Assembly: GCA_025351425.1 (NCBI GenBank)
Contig: JANXVY010000006.1
Location: 1 to 54,906, forward strand
DNA from: Hyphomicrobium sp.
GTDB lineage: Bacteria > Pseudomonadota > Alphaproteobacteria > Rhizobiales > Hyphomicrobiaceae
Direction of reading: 5' to 3'
DNA: 54,906 nt
Notes under the pieces: generated by a model
Databases searched by the model: none
The model's input: only the letters and a program-made list of their open reading frames with translations
Told to the model about the DNA's origin: nothing
Made by a program: the position numbers and the translations under genes
Shown: positions 8,078 to 17,220 of the stretch, one piece after another
Position numbering within the stretch: the first letter of the stretch is position 1
How the letters are laid out: each line of letters opens with the position of its first letter

Positions 8078-10621
8078 ATGGCACAGAGTCGCAAACGTAC
8101 CGCGAACGCCGTCCCGCATCCAACTGAGCCCGAGCGGCATGAGCCCGAGCCCATTGCGGACGACATCCCGTTCGACATCCCGCAAGCTCCGGCGGCGCCA
8201 AGCGCACCGGCGAAGCTGTCGATTTCCCAGCGCGCGCTCGGTCACACGGGCGCAGCGCCTTCGTATCTGACAGGGCTCAATCCCGAGCAACGCGCGGCGG
8301 TCGAGACGCTTGATGGTCCCGTCCTCGTTCTGGCGGGCGCTGGCACCGGCAAGACCCGCGTGCTGACGACGCGCATCGCCCACATCCTCAATCTGCAGCG
8401 GGCCTCCGCCCACCAGATCCTCGCGGTCACATTCACGAACAAAGCCGCCCGCGAAATGAAGGAGCGCATCGGTCAGCTCGTCGGCGGCGCGGTCGAAGGC
8501 ATGGGCTGGCTCGGCACGTTCCATGCCATCGGCGTCAAGATCCTGCGCCGCCACCACGAATTGGTGGGCTTGAAGTCGGGCTTCACGATCCTCGACACCG
8601 ACGACCAGATCCGCCTGATGAAACAAGTTATCGAGGCCGAAGGCATCGACAAGGAGCGCTGGCCGGCGCGACAATTGGCCAATCTGATCGACAGCTGGAA
8701 GAACCGCGCCTTGACGCCCGACAAGGTTCCCCCCGGCGAAGCGATGTCGTTTGCCGGCGGCAAGGGCCAGGTGCTGTATGCGGCCTATCAGAAGCGCCTG
8801 AAGGAGCTGAACGCCTGCGACTTCGGCGATCTGCTGGTCGAAAACATCCGCTTGTTCCGCGAACACCCAGACGTGCTGGCCGAATATCAGCGCCGGTTCC
8901 GTTACATCCTTGTCGACGAATACCAGGACACCAACGTCGCACAATATTTGTGGCTAAGATTGCTGGCTCAGACCGCAGATAAATCGAAGCCGGCAAACGT
9001 TTGCTGCGTGGGCGACGACGACCAGTCGATCTACGGCTGGCGCGGCGCGGAAGTGGACAACATTCTGCGTTTCGACAAGGACTTCCCCGGCGCGAAGGTC
9101 ATCCGCCTCGAACGCAACTACCGCTCGACCGGCCACATCCTCGCCGCCGCCGCGACGCTGATCGCGCGCAACACCGGCCGCCTCGGCAAGACGCTGTTCA
9201 CCGACGATCACCTCGGCGAAAAGGTCACCGTCACGGGGGTGTGGGACGACGAGGAGGAAGCCCGCACCATCTGCGACGAGATCGAAATCGAGCAGAAGCA
9301 CGGCGCGAACCTGAACGAAATCGCGATCCTCGTGCGCGCGTCGTTCCAGATGCGCTCGCTGGAAGACCGCCTCGTCACGACCGGCATCCCCTATCGCGTC
9401 ATCGGCGGCCCGAAATTCTACGAGCGCCAGGAAATCAAGGACGCGATCGCCTACCTGGAAGTGACGCTGAACCCGTCGAACGATCTGAAGTTCGAGCGCA
9501 TCGTCAACGTGCCCAAGCGCGGCCTGGGCGACACGACGATCAAGCGGCTGCGCGAACTGGCGCAGCTGCGCGAGATGCCCATGTACTCAGCCGCCCGCGA
9601 AATGGTGCAGACCGACGACCTGACCGGCAAGACGCGCCGCTCCATGGCCGACTTGATCGCGAGCTTCGAACGCTGGCGCGGGCAGGTCGACACCATGCGC
9701 CACACCGAATTGGCCGAGCTGATCTTGGACGAGAGCGGCTACACCGCCATGTGGCAGGCCGACAAAAGCCCGCAGTCGCAAAGCCGGCTGGAGAACTTGA
9801 AGGAACTCGTGCGCTTCATGCACGATTTCGAAAACCTCGCCGGGTTCATCGAGCACGTCTCGCTGGTGATGGATACGAACCAGGGCGACGACGGCGAGCG
9901 CGTGTCGCTGATGACGCTGCACGCCGCCAAGGGCCTGGAATTCGACACCGTGTTCCTGCCCGGCTTCGAGGAAGGGCTTTTCCCCCACCAGCGCGCGCTC
10001 GATGAAAGCGGGCTTGAAGGTCTGGAAGAAGAACGCCGCCTCGCCTACGTCGGATTAACGCGGGCAAAAAAGCGCGCCAAGGTGTCCTTCGCCCAGAACC
10101 GCCGCAACCGCGGGCTCTATGCCTCCGCCGTACCCTCGCGCTTCGTCGACGAACTGCCCGAAGACCACGTCGACGTCATCGAGGCCAAGTCCCAGTTCGG
10201 CGGCGCCTACAAGACCTTCGGCTTCTCCAATCCGTTCGGCGCTTCGCGCTTCGATGCCGACAGCGAACGCACCGTCACCGGCGGCTTCCAGCCGGCGGCC
10301 AAATCAACCTACGACACCCCCGGCTGGCAACGCGCCAAAGCCCGCACCGCCGCCAATGACGCCGCGGCGTCCAGACCCATCGACAAAGACGCCCAGCGTA
10401 AAGCCGCACGCCAGACCGCGGCCCGCAAAGGCCCGATCACCATCGACGGCAACCTGACGGCCTCCTCGGGCGCCGTTTCATCCTTCAAGGCGGGCGAACG
10501 CGTGTTCCACGACAAATTCGGCTATGGCACGATTTCCGCCGTCGAAGGCAACAAGCTGACCATCCAATTCGAAAAAGCCGGCGAAAAGCACGTGGTCGAT
10601 AGTTTCGTGGAAAGGCATTGA
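8078..10621 (+). CDS. uvrD: UvrD/PcrA-type DNA helicase
   Basis: An 847-residue superfamily 1A 3'-5' DNA helicase for excision repair and clearing of protein from DNA. The order of motifs is Q motif (LNPEQRAAV), Walker A A86-GAGTGKT-93, motif Ib (FTNKAAREMKER), Walker B (ILVDEYQDTN), motif III (GDDDQSIYGWRGA), motif IV (LERNYRS), motif V (LMTLHAAKGLEF) and motif VI (RRLAYVGLTRAKK). The last 45 residues form the Tudor-like RNA-polymerase-binding domain of the UvrD/PcrA group (FHDKFGYGTIS). The N-terminus carries about 65 extra disordered residues rich in Pro and Glu. It is monocistronic and convergent with mutA. PcrA versus UvrD naming is arbitrary here. Confidence 0.95.
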   Translation: MAQSRKRTANAVPHPTEPERHEPEPIADDIPFDIPQAPAAPSAPAKLSISQRALGHTGAAPSYLTGLNPEQRAAVETLDGPVLVLAGAGTGKTRVLTTRIAHILNLQRASAHQILAVTFTNKAAREMKERIGQLVGGAVEGMGWLGTFHAIGVKILRRHHELVGLKSGFTILDTDDQIRLMKQVIEAEGIDKERWPARQLANLIDSWKNRALTPDKVPPGEAMSFAGGKGQVLYAAYQKRLKELNACDFGDLLVENIRLFREHPDVLAEYQRRFRYILVDEYQDTNVAQYLWLRLLAQTADKSKPANVCCVGDDDQSIYGWRGAEVDNILRFDKDFPGAKVIRLERNYRSTGHILAAAATLIARNTGRLGKTLFTDDHLGEKVTVTGVWDDEEEARTICDEIEIEQKHGANLNEIAILVRASFQMRSLEDRLVTTGIPYRVIGGPKFYERQEIKDAIAYLEVTLNPSNDLKFERIVNVPKRGLGDTTIKRLRELAQLREMPMYSAAREMVQTDDLTGKTRRSMADLIASFERWRGQVDTMRHTELAELILDESGYTAMWQADKSPQSQSRLENLKELVRFMHDFENLAGFIEHVSLVMDTNQGDDGERVSLMTLHAAKGLEFDTVFLPGFEEGLFPHQRALDESGLEGLEEERRLAYVGLTRAKKRAKVSFAQNRRNRGLYASAVPSRFVDELPEDHVDVIEAKSQFGGAYKTFGFSNPFGASRFDADSERTVTGGFQPAAKSTYDTPGWQRAKARTAANDAAASRPIDKDAQRKAARQTAARKGPITIDGNLTASSGAVSSFKAGERVFHDKFGYGTISAVEGNKLTIQFEKAGEKHVVDSFVERH

Positions 10622-10711
10622 ATAGCCCGCAAACAGCGTCACCTGTCCCTCTCCCTTGCGCCGCGCTGGTATGGCGCGACGTTGAAAGGCCCTGCTGATT
10701 AGTAACGTCTG

Positions 10712-12598
10712 CTAGAACCCCGCGATCACCTTCTGCAATTCGCAAAGCGTCGCGACGGCATCCTGGCCGGCGAAGATGAAGCGGTCGACGCCCGCCGCGC
10801 GATAGGCCGATTCCTTGTCGCCGGGACGTCCCGCCATCGCAACGTGTGTAGCACCCGCAGCCTTCAGCGCGCGCGCGGTGGCTTCGGCAAGGGCTGCATA
10901 AAGCGCGTCAGACGACGCGATGACGGCGACACGCGCGCCCGATGCCTTGAACCCAGCGACAGCGGCCTCGGCGGAGGCGTATCCATCGGAGGCGACCGAC
11001 GCGATGCCGCCGCTCGCCAGCATGTTTTTGACCCACGTCGAGCGCGCCGTGTGATCGGCGATTTCGCCAAGGCTCGCGAGGAACACGCAGGGCGCAACCT
11101 TGGCCGCATCCGCCGCATCCCGCAGCGCCTCGAACGCCGCCGAAAGGCGCACCGGCACGAGCGGACGCACCGCTTGCGCACCCGTGATAGCAGGAGCAGC
11201 AAGCCGCGGATGCACGGTGATGCCATCGGGCCCGAGCAGCGGAAACGCCGACACGCCGGTCAGCTCGAACTTGCCGGTGGCGATGCCCTTGGCGCGCTGT
11301 TCGACGACGGCCTCGATCCGCCCCTGGATTAATCCCGAAGTCAGCGCCGCGACGATGCCGCCCTCGGCTTCCAGTTCCTGGAAGATCGACCACGTCTTCT
11401 GGGCAAGCTCGGCAGTCGCCTGCTCGACGTACCAGGAGCCGCCGGCCGGATCTACGACGCGGCCGAGATGGGATTCTTCCTGCGCCACGATCTGTGTGTT
11501 GCGTGCGATGCGGCGGCCGAAGGCATCGGACGCCCCCAGCGCATGACTGAACGGCAGCACGCAGAGGCCGTCGACCCCCCCGAACGCAGCCGAAGCGGTT
11601 GCGACCGTGGTGCGCAGCATATTGGTCCACGGGTCGCGCCGCGCCATCATCCGCGCCGAGGTGATCGCGGTGAGCCGCACGCTGGCGGCGGCTTGTCCGG
11701 CCCCGCACGCCTCCGCAATGCGTGCGACGATCGTGCGCGCGGCTCTGATTTTCGCAGCGGTGAGGAAAATGTCGGTGTCCGCCGCGACGTGCACATTGAT
11801 CTGTGCCAGAGCGTCGGTGGGCGCGACGCCCGTCGCCTCGAACGCGCGCAGATAGGCAACCAGCGTCGCCGCCAGCACGCCAAGCTCCTGCGCTTCGCTG
11901 GCGCCGGCTTCATGCGCGATGGTCGCATCAACGAGCACGGTCTGCGCGTGGGGCTCGGCGGTGCGCACGGTCACGGCGAACGCGATGGTTTCGCGCAACG
12001 CATCCGCAATCGGCGCACCCGCCGTGCCGAAGCGCGCAAGGGTACCGATGGGGTCGAGATTGAGCGCGAGCTGGCGCTGACCCGCTTTCCCCGCCGTCGC
12101 AGGCAACGCCTCCATCACATGCCGCGCGGTCGCAAGACCCGCAAGGCCGCCCTTCAACTCGATCCGCGCGAGATCGAGATAGACGCCGGCAAGCACCTGC
12201 GCGGCGTCCGCAACCGATTGAATGGAAACACCGCTCTGCCCGGCCGCTTGGGTCTGCAGCACGATGCCGTTCGCGCCGCCTTCGAGGTCCGCCAGCAAGT
12301 CGCGGTTGGCGGATGCAGCATCGCCGCCGTCGATCAAGGTCAGGATCTGCCAGCCAAACCCATCGACGGTTGACTGCGTGCCGCGCGTGAACGGCGCATG
12401 GCCGGGCAGTCCCGCCTCGGCTCGCTGGTCGGCGCGCGTATAGAGCGGCGGAATTCGCAAGCCATCGGCCGTCCGCGCGACGAGGCGCTTTTCAAAGTCT
12501 GCCCCCTTCAGCGCCTTGTCGACCAGCGCCCGCCACTGCTCGGAGGAGACGGCAGGAAAATCGGCGGCAAGCGGCTGGACGGCGGTCTGGTCGGTCAT
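10712..12598 (-). CDS. mutA: Methylmalonyl-CoA mutase small (beta) subunit
   Basis: Non-catalytic partner of the B12-dependent mutase that interconverts methylmalonyl-CoA and succinyl-CoA in propionate metabolism. From ATG 12598 it is 628 residues: an N-terminal MCM-type TIM barrel (PPLYTRAD, then SHLGRVVDPAGGSWYVE in the conserved barrel core) and a C-terminal cobalamin-binding-like domain. The B12 base-off motif DxHxxG is absent (ASSDALYA instead), as expected for the small subunit. The frame extends to 12760, but that extension runs through a palindromic repeat, and residues from ATG 12598 match the family start (SSEQWRALVDKALKG). The catalytic mutB is not next to it in this window, which is unusual because the two genes are normally adjacent. 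Confidence 0.93.
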   Translation of the reverse strand: MTDQTAVQPLAADFPAVSSEQWRALVDKALKGADFEKRLVARTADGLRIPPLYTRADQRAEAGLPGHAPFTRGTQSTVDGFGWQILTLIDGGDAASANRDLLADLEGGANGIVLQTQAAGQSGVSIQSVADAAQVLAGVYLDLARIELKGGLAGLATARHVMEALPATAGKAGQRQLALNLDPIGTLARFGTAGAPIADALRETIAFAVTVRTAEPHAQTVLVDATIAHEAGASEAQELGVLAATLVAYLRAFEATGVAPTDALAQINVHVAADTDIFLTAAKIRAARTIVARIAEACGAGQAAASVRLTAITSARMMARRDPWTNMLRTTVATASAAFGGVDGLCVLPFSHALGASDAFGRRIARNTQIVAQEESHLGRVVDPAGGSWYVEQATAELAQKTWSIFQELEAEGGIVAALTSGLIQGRIEAVVEQRAKGIATGKFELTGVSAFPLLGPDGITVHPRLAAPAITGAQAVRPLVPVRLSAAFEALRDAADAAKVAPCVFLASLGEIADHTARSTWVKNMLASGGIASVASDGYASAEAAVAGFKASGARVAVIASSDALYAALAEATARALKAAGATHVAMAGRPGDKESAYRAAGVDRFIFAGQDAVATLCELQKVIAGF

Positions 12599-12705
12599 GG
12601 TCGCAAAGATCCTGGACATATCGGCGCTGAGGCAAGTTATAGACGGCTGCGCTTGGCAAGCCACCTCCCAATAAGTCGCGCCGCGGCACGTCACGTAAGG
12701 TTTGC

Positions 12706-12743
12706 GGGTCCAGGGGACGCGTCCCCTCGCCTTCACTTGGTTT
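12706..12743. repeat. Palindromic repeat, family B copy 1
   Basis: GGGTCC followed by the perfect 16-base palindrome AGGGGACGCGTCCCCT (12712-12727) and then CGCCTTCACTTGG. The same flanks with a different stem recur at 25425 and 26721, so this is a dispersed element and not a local operator. It lies in the mutA / HerA-like divergent region. Confidence 0.85.
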
Positions 12744-12828
12744 GCCCGGCCGTTTGCCATTGCAATGAACGCGTGTCATCACGGCGCACGCAGTGTTCCG
12801 TATTCGAATCGCGCCGACGGGGACCTTT

Positions 12829-14265
12829 ATGACCGACACACCTGAGCCAACCCAGGCCGACGGCCGCGACTATGTGCAGGACGGCGCGATATTGCTCGGC
12901 ATTTCAAACGCCGGCCGCCGCGAAATGTCGGCCGAAACCATCGAGCTGAAGCTTGCCAACCGCCACGGCCTGATCACGGGCGCAACCGGCACCGGCAAGA
13001 CCGTCACGTTGCAGGTTCTCGCCGAAGGCTTCTCTGCGGCCGGCGTTCCCGTGTTTGCAGCCGACATCAAGGGCGATCTGTCGGGCATCGCGGCCATCGG
13101 CAAGCGCTCGCCGATGGTTGAAAGCCGGCTGAAGGATATGGGCATGGACCCATCGACGTATGCCAACGCGGCGTTCCCGACGGTGTTCTGGGACATTTTC
13201 GGCGAGCAGGGCCACCCAGTCCGCGCGACGGTCAAGGAAATGGGCCCGCTGTTGCTGTCGCGATTGATGGACCTGTCGGAACCGCAAGAGGGCGTGCTCA
13301 ACATCGCCTTCCGCTGGGCCGAGGACGAACGCCAGGGCGGCGACCCGGCGATGCAGATCCTGGATTTGAAGGACCTGCGCTCCGTCATCGAGGAAATGGG
13401 CAAGCGAGCAAGCGAACTGCGCGCCAAGTACGGCAACATCTCGCCGCAGACCGTGGGCGTGTTGCAGCGCCGCCTGCTGGTGCTGGAGGAGCAAGGGGCG
13501 GTGTCGTTCTTCGGCGAACCGGCGCTCGACCTTGGCGACTTCATCAAGCAGGCCCCCGATGGCCGCGGCATCGTCAACATCCTCGCCGCCGAAAAGCTGA
13601 TGAACACGCCCAGGCTCTACGCCACGTTCCTGTTGTGGATGCTGGCCGAGCTGTTCGAGACGCTGCCCGAAGTCGGCGACCTGTCAAAGCCCAAGCTGGT
13701 GTTCCTGTTCGACGAGGCCCATCTGCTGTTCAACGACGCGCCCAAGGCCGTGCTCGACCAGATCGAACGCGTGACGCGGCTGATCCGCTCCAAGGGCGTC
13801 GGCGTCTATTACGTGACCCAAAGCCCCGCCGATGTGCCCGACCGTGTGTCCGCCCAGCTCGGCAACCGCATCCAGCACGCGCTGCGCGCCTTCACGCCGC
13901 GCGAGCAGAAGGCGATCCGCGCCGCCGCCGAAACCTTCAGGCCCAATCCGGCCTTCGACACCGAACGCACGATCCAGGAGTTGCAGGTCGGCGAAGCGCT
14001 GGTGTCGGTGCTCCACAACAAGGGCGAGCCGAGCATGGTCCAGCGCACGCTGATCCGCCCGCCGATGGCAAGATTGGGCCCGCTGACCAAGGACGAGCGC
14101 CAGACGCTGGTCGACGCGGATACAGCGCTGGTTGCGAAGTACCGTGACACGCTCGACCGTGAAAGCGCCTACGAACGCCTCACAAAGCGTGGCACCATGC
14201 TCGGCAAGGTGCAGGAAGGCCTGAAAGGCTTCAAAGGCTTCGGCAAACTGTTTGGGGGGAAGTAG
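12829..14265 (+). CDS. HerA-like ATPase, DUF853 (YjgR) family
   Basis: A 478-residue cytoplasmic NTPase of the HerA/FtsK superfamily, DUF853 branch. The Walker A motif is G51-ATGTGKT-58, the Walker B is [12 protein letters not shown], and further family motifs are [36 protein letters not shown] and [23 protein letters not shown] 12829 has a GGGGA box six bases upstream; an in-frame ATG at 12793 lies upstream without one. The biochemical role of the YjgR group is not established; DNA translocation is inferred from HerA. The stop is followed directly by a low-GC small gene with which it is probably co-translated. Confidence 0.9.
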   Translation: MTDTPEPTQADGRDYVQDGAILLGISNAGRREMSAETIELKLANRHGLITGATGTGKTVTLQVLAEGFSAAGVPVFAADIKGDLSGIAAIGKRSPMVESRLKDMGMDPSTYANAAFPTVFWDIFGEQGHPVRATVKEMGPLLLSRLMDLSEPQEGVLNIAFRWAEDERQGGDPAMQILDLKDLRSVIEEMGKRASELRAKYGNISPQTVGVLQRRLLVLEEQGAVSFFGEPALDLGDFIKQAPDGRGIVNILAAEKLMNTPRLYATFLLWMLAELFETLPEVGDLSKPKLVFLFDEAHLLFNDAPKAVLDQIERVTRLIRSKGVGVYYVTQSPADVPDRVSAQLGNRIQHALRAFTPREQKAIRAAAETFRPNPAFDTERTIQELQVGEALVSVLHNKGEPSMVQRTLIRPPMARLGPLTKDERQTLVDADTALVAKYRDTLDRESAYERLTKRGTMLGKVQEGLKGFKGFGKLFGGK

Positions 14266-14688
14266 TTGCTCGAAGCGTTCCTGAGTTTCCCGACCAACCT
14301 AAGGCGTCGCGCATCTTTACGAGGCCGGGAATATGCATGGCCATTAGACGATATTCCGCTTGTAATTGAAGCTGCTCGCCTAGCAAATTTGGTCAATATT
14401 GGTGGACAATTGCAATTTAGAATTCCAAACGGCGGCACATGCGAATGCTATTGGGTGGAAGTCGACACTTACAAATCCGTCCCAAAATCTTTGACCTGGG
14501 CAGAGCGCGTTGAGTTGACCGCCGCAGCTGCTCTTGATCAATACGTCGCTCTTCGAACTCAATACGACTTTCTAGCGCAAGGCCGGCTCGCCTTTGCTGA
14601 TGCCCTTGGCGCTTGTGAGCTGAGTGGCCACGACGCCAACTCTGCGATGTGTTTTGTTTGGTACGTGGAAGACGAAAAGCATAAGTAA
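14266..14688 (+). CDS. Hypothetical protein, low-GC, coupled to HerA-like gene
   Basis: A 140-residue protein that I do not recognise. It starts with TTG immediately after the TAG of the HerA-like gene, with a GGGGGGA box five bases upstream that lies inside the preceding gene. The sequence is soluble and mixed alpha/beta, with a short Cys/Trp patch (TCECYWVEVD) in the middle and an aromatic C-terminus (AMCFVWYVEDE). There is no signal peptide or membrane segment. Base composition is visibly AT-richer than all neighbours and codon use is less biased, which suggests recent arrival. It could be an immunity-type or accessory protein, but nothing in the sequence proves this. Confidence 0.7.
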   Translation: MLEAFLSFPTNLRRRASLRGREYAWPLDDIPLVIEAARLANLVNIGGQLQFRIPNGGTCECYWVEVDTYKSVPKSLTWAERVELTAAAALDQYVALRTQYDFLAQGRLAFADALGACELSGHDANSAMCFVWYVEDEKHK

Positions 14689-14785
14689 ACACTGCGATGC
14701 AGTCGCGTAAACGTAGTTCATACCAAAGCGCCAGATGAAGGCATTTGCTCGCCGCCACTGAGCCGGTCCCGTGACGTCGGGGTTT

Positions 14786-14805
14786 CCAAAGGGCGAGCCC
14801 TTTGG
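14786..14805. repeat. Palindrome CCAAAGGG-CGAG-CCCTTTGG
   Basis: A perfect 8-base-pair hairpin with a CGAG loop, preceded by GGGGTTT. It lies just after the stop of the SerB-like gene and between two convergent genes. It belongs to the same class of short alphaproteobacterial palindromes as families B and C below and may end transcription from either side, but there is no T-run. Confidence 0.75.
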
Positions 14806-14811
14806 CCTTTA

Positions 14812-15474
14812 CTACCCCATCAGCACCCGCAGCACGGCGGCGAGCGACGGCCCCATGACGAACACGTCGGACCCGGACACGACCTTGGGCCGCGCGACGA
14901 CGCCGCCAAAGCCGACAACGTAAGCGCCGCCATCGCGGGCTTCGAGATCGGTGACGCCGTCGCCGACGAGGGCGATGGTGCCATGTTTGGCAGCAAGGGT
15001 CCGCACGACATCGGCCTTGCCACCCTTGCGCGCCAGCGGCGAGCCGGTGTCAAACCCCATATAACGGCCGCCCTCATCGAGCTTGACCGCCACGGCATGC
15101 ACATGGTCCGCGGCGACGCCGAGCTTTTCGGCCAGATGCAGCACGGGCTGGAGCAGGCCCCCGCTCACGATATACACCGCCACTCCGGCGAGCTGCAGCC
15201 GCGACACCGTCTCGAACGCGCCTTCGACCATCTCCGCCACGTAGCGCTCGCCGGCCCAGTCGAGCGCGGTCTTGTCGGGCCGGATCAGATCGAGCCGCCG
15301 GGCGTAGACCTCATCGAGAGTGAGCGTGCCATCCATGGCAGCCGTGGTGAGCGGCACGATTTGGCCGGCGATCCCGGCCCGCACGGCGAGTTCGTCGATC
15401 CCTTCGAGCCGTGTCAGCGTGCTGTCGCAATCGAAACAGACGGCGGCAAATCGGGTGGGCGGGAGTTCGGTCAA
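14812..15474 (-). CDS. SerB-like HAD phosphatase
   Basis: A 220-residue HAD-superfamily subfamily IB phosphatase, related to phosphoserine phosphatase. Motif I is F14-D15-C-D17-ST (nucleophile Asp15, acid/base Asp17), motif II is IVSGG, motif III is a Lys in RKGGKADVV, and motif IV is VGDGVTDLEA. The helical cap between motifs I and II has the SerB pattern (GIDELA, then MDGTLTLDEVY). It lacks the regulatory ACT domain of long SerB proteins, so the substrate may be phosphoserine or another small phosphomonoester. No signal peptide. It stands alone on the minus strand. Confidence 0.85.
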   Translation of the reverse strand: MTELPPTRFAAVCFDCDSTLTRLEGIDELAVRAGIAGQIVPLTTAAMDGTLTLDEVYARRLDLIRPDKTALDWAGERYVAEMVEGAFETVSRLQLAGVAVYIVSGGLLQPVLHLAEKLGVAADHVHAVAVKLDEGGRYMGFDTGSPLARKGGKADVVRTLAAKHGTIALVGDGVTDLEARDGGAYVVGFGGVVARPKVVSGSDVFVMGPSLAAVLRVLMG

Positions 15475-15619
15475 CGGGTGGCCGCTTTCTGCTGGACGGA
15501 GGATACGATCACATCGCAGATCACCCGCCCCTCGCGCAATCCCGTCTAAAGCCGACGGTCAGTCCGCATGGACCTGACGCTCGGCCTTGGGGCCCCCGTT
15601 AAGATCAGAGCTGTGCCGG

Positions 15620-16993
15620 CTATTTCGACAGGTAGAGCCGCATGACAAAGCCCGCGATCTTGTTGAAGGCGGCATTGAGGGCGGCCGCGTCCTGCGCGTC
15701 GAAGTAGTGCGAACCGTCGGTGGCGCAGGCGAGCATGGCAGCCTTGGCGTTCGAATTGGAAACCTCGAAGTCGATCGTATAAAGCTCGATCCCGCTGCCC
15801 TTGACCGCAGTACACAGCCGCGAAGTGACGCCATCCGCCGCGACGCTATCCGTCCCCTCGTGAGTGGTGCCCTGTTGCGACTTGGTGTTGTATCCATCAG
15901 TCATCAAGATCATGATCTTCTTGACCGGAGGCGTGCTGTTGTAGGCCGCGCCATCGCCGAATGGCGAGTTGGGATCGAGCGTCCGCCAACCCCACATGAG
16001 ACCCGCCGGAATATAGGTTTCGCCCGACGCCCACATGGCGTCGATCTGCGACGTGATCGCACTCGGATCCGTCGTGAGGCGGACCAAAGGCGAGGAGCAC
16101 CACGTATTCAAGAGCCCAGGGATCGCCGCTCCCATGGAGGCCGTCATTGTGACATCGGGCGCAGGCGTGCGCGATCCAACGCACCCCGACCAGGAATAAT
16201 AGGCCGTGCTGCACTGCTGCGTGGTCGTCCCCGTGCACTGATCCCAGGTGCACGTGTACGGGATGTTATCGCTGTAGCAGGTCCCCGATTGCGGCGTTGT
16301 CGGGCCGTTGCAAACGCTCGTGCACGAGCCATTGGCGACCGAATAATCGGCAGGAACCGACATCCACGACGCACCACGATATTGCATGCCGACGTTCACA
16401 TACGCCGTAAACGGCACCAGCGAGAACTTGACGGATCCGGGCGTGCTGGCGCCGGAAATCGTAGTGACCAGGTTTTTGGCGGCAACCTTCAGCGCATCGA
16501 GCTTTGCGCCGTTCATCGAATAGGTGTTGTCGAGCACCAAGGCGATCTCGACGGTGTTATTGGCGTGGACGGCTTCCGCCTGCGCACCGACGGGAATGAC
16601 GGTCATTCCGAGCAGCTTCCCAAAGGACGTCGGCACGTTGGCCGTCGCGCTGACCCGGTACCCGTTCGCGATCACGATGGGCGAAGCCAGAGTGACGGTG
16701 GCCGACAGATAGCCCGCGATCATGTTGGAATTGAACGTGGCCGTGATGGCATCGGTTGCCTCAGCCAGCGTGGCGTTCCCAGTCGGGTCCGCCGCGAGCG
16801 CCGCCGCATCGACAGCGGCCTGCAGCTTTGCCCGCATGGTCAGCGCACGTCCATAGTCAAGGCTCAGCGCCACCAGTCCGCCGAGGACGAACACGGTCAA
16901 ACCGAAGATGATGGCGACCGAACCGCTGCGATCCTGGGCAAAATGCTGCTGCTGAACGCCGAAGCGACGGATGTGGTTGCCGGTCGAAAACAC
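15620..16993 (-). CDS. TadG-like pilus-assembly protein with von Willebrand A domain
   Basis: A 457-residue membrane-anchored, mostly periplasmic protein. The N-terminus is a TadE/TadG-like anchor (DRSGSVAIIFGLTVF, membrane segment about residues 25-46). From residue 147 there is a vWA domain with the metal-binding motif D155-N-T-Y-S159 and a later MILMTDGYNT. Between about residues 225 and 275 there is a Cys/Ser/Thr-rich insertion with at least nine cysteines, likely disulfide-bonded. It starts with GTG 16993 behind a GGGGAG box. No other tad or flp genes are in the window, so it is an orphan relative to a pilus locus. A role in surface adhesion or pilus anchoring is inferred from the family. 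Confidence 0.85.
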   Translation of the reverse strand: MFSTGNHIRRFGVQQQHFAQDRSGSVAIIFGLTVFVLGGLVALSLDYGRALTMRAKLQAAVDAAALAADPTGNATLAEATDAITATFNSNMIAGYLSATVTLASPIVIANGYRVSATANVPTSFGKLLGMTVIPVGAQAEAVHANNTVEIALVLDNTYSMNGAKLDALKVAAKNLVTTISGASTPGSVKFSLVPFTAYVNVGMQYRGASWMSVPADYSVANGSCTSVCNGPTTPQSGTCYSDNIPYTCTWDQCTGTTTQQCSTAYYSWSGCVGSRTPAPDVTMTASMGAAIPGLLNTWCSSPLVRLTTDPSAITSQIDAMWASGETYIPAGLMWGWRTLDPNSPFGDGAAYNSTPPVKKIMILMTDGYNTKSQQGTTHEGTDSVAADGVTSRLCTAVKGSGIELYTIDFEVSNSNAKAAMLACATDGSHYFDAQDAAALNAAFNKIAGFVMRLYLSK

Positions 16994-17168
16994 TACGGTT
17001 GCTCCCCAAGAGTGAGAGCACCGACCCTATTGGCGAATTTACTAATATAATTTGAGTGGTGGCCGTGAACGGATGAATATGCCCGGAGATGGTCACCGGC
17101 GCATTAAGACGTGTCGTAAAGCGGCATGAAATTTATGCGGTTCGGCGGTGAACCACTGATTTTTATGG
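16994..17168. other. Intergenic region between tadG-like gene and rne
   Basis: AT-richer stretch that should hold the promoter of the minus-strand TadG-like gene. TATAAT-like runs occur around 17043-17050 (plus-strand reading ACTAATATAATTTG). I see no open reading frame here that I trust. Confidence 0.35.
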
Positions 17169-17194
17169 AAAAAGACCGGAGCAAAGCCCCGGCC
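17169..17194 (-). terminator. Rho-independent terminator of rne
   Basis: Read on the minus strand 27 bases after the rne stop: GGCCGGGGC-TTT-GCTCCGGTC, a nine-pair stem with two G-U pairs and a three-base loop, followed directly by TTTTTCC. It is the clearest intrinsic terminator in the window. Confidence 0.9.
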
Positions 17195-17220
17195 TCTCGA
17201 TTACGTTACGGTCGCCGGAC

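Noticed and set aside
15587-17050. Plus-strand frame of 487 codons antisense to the TadG-like gene
   Set aside because: It is Arg-rich and has no similarity to known proteins; the vWA gene explains the region.
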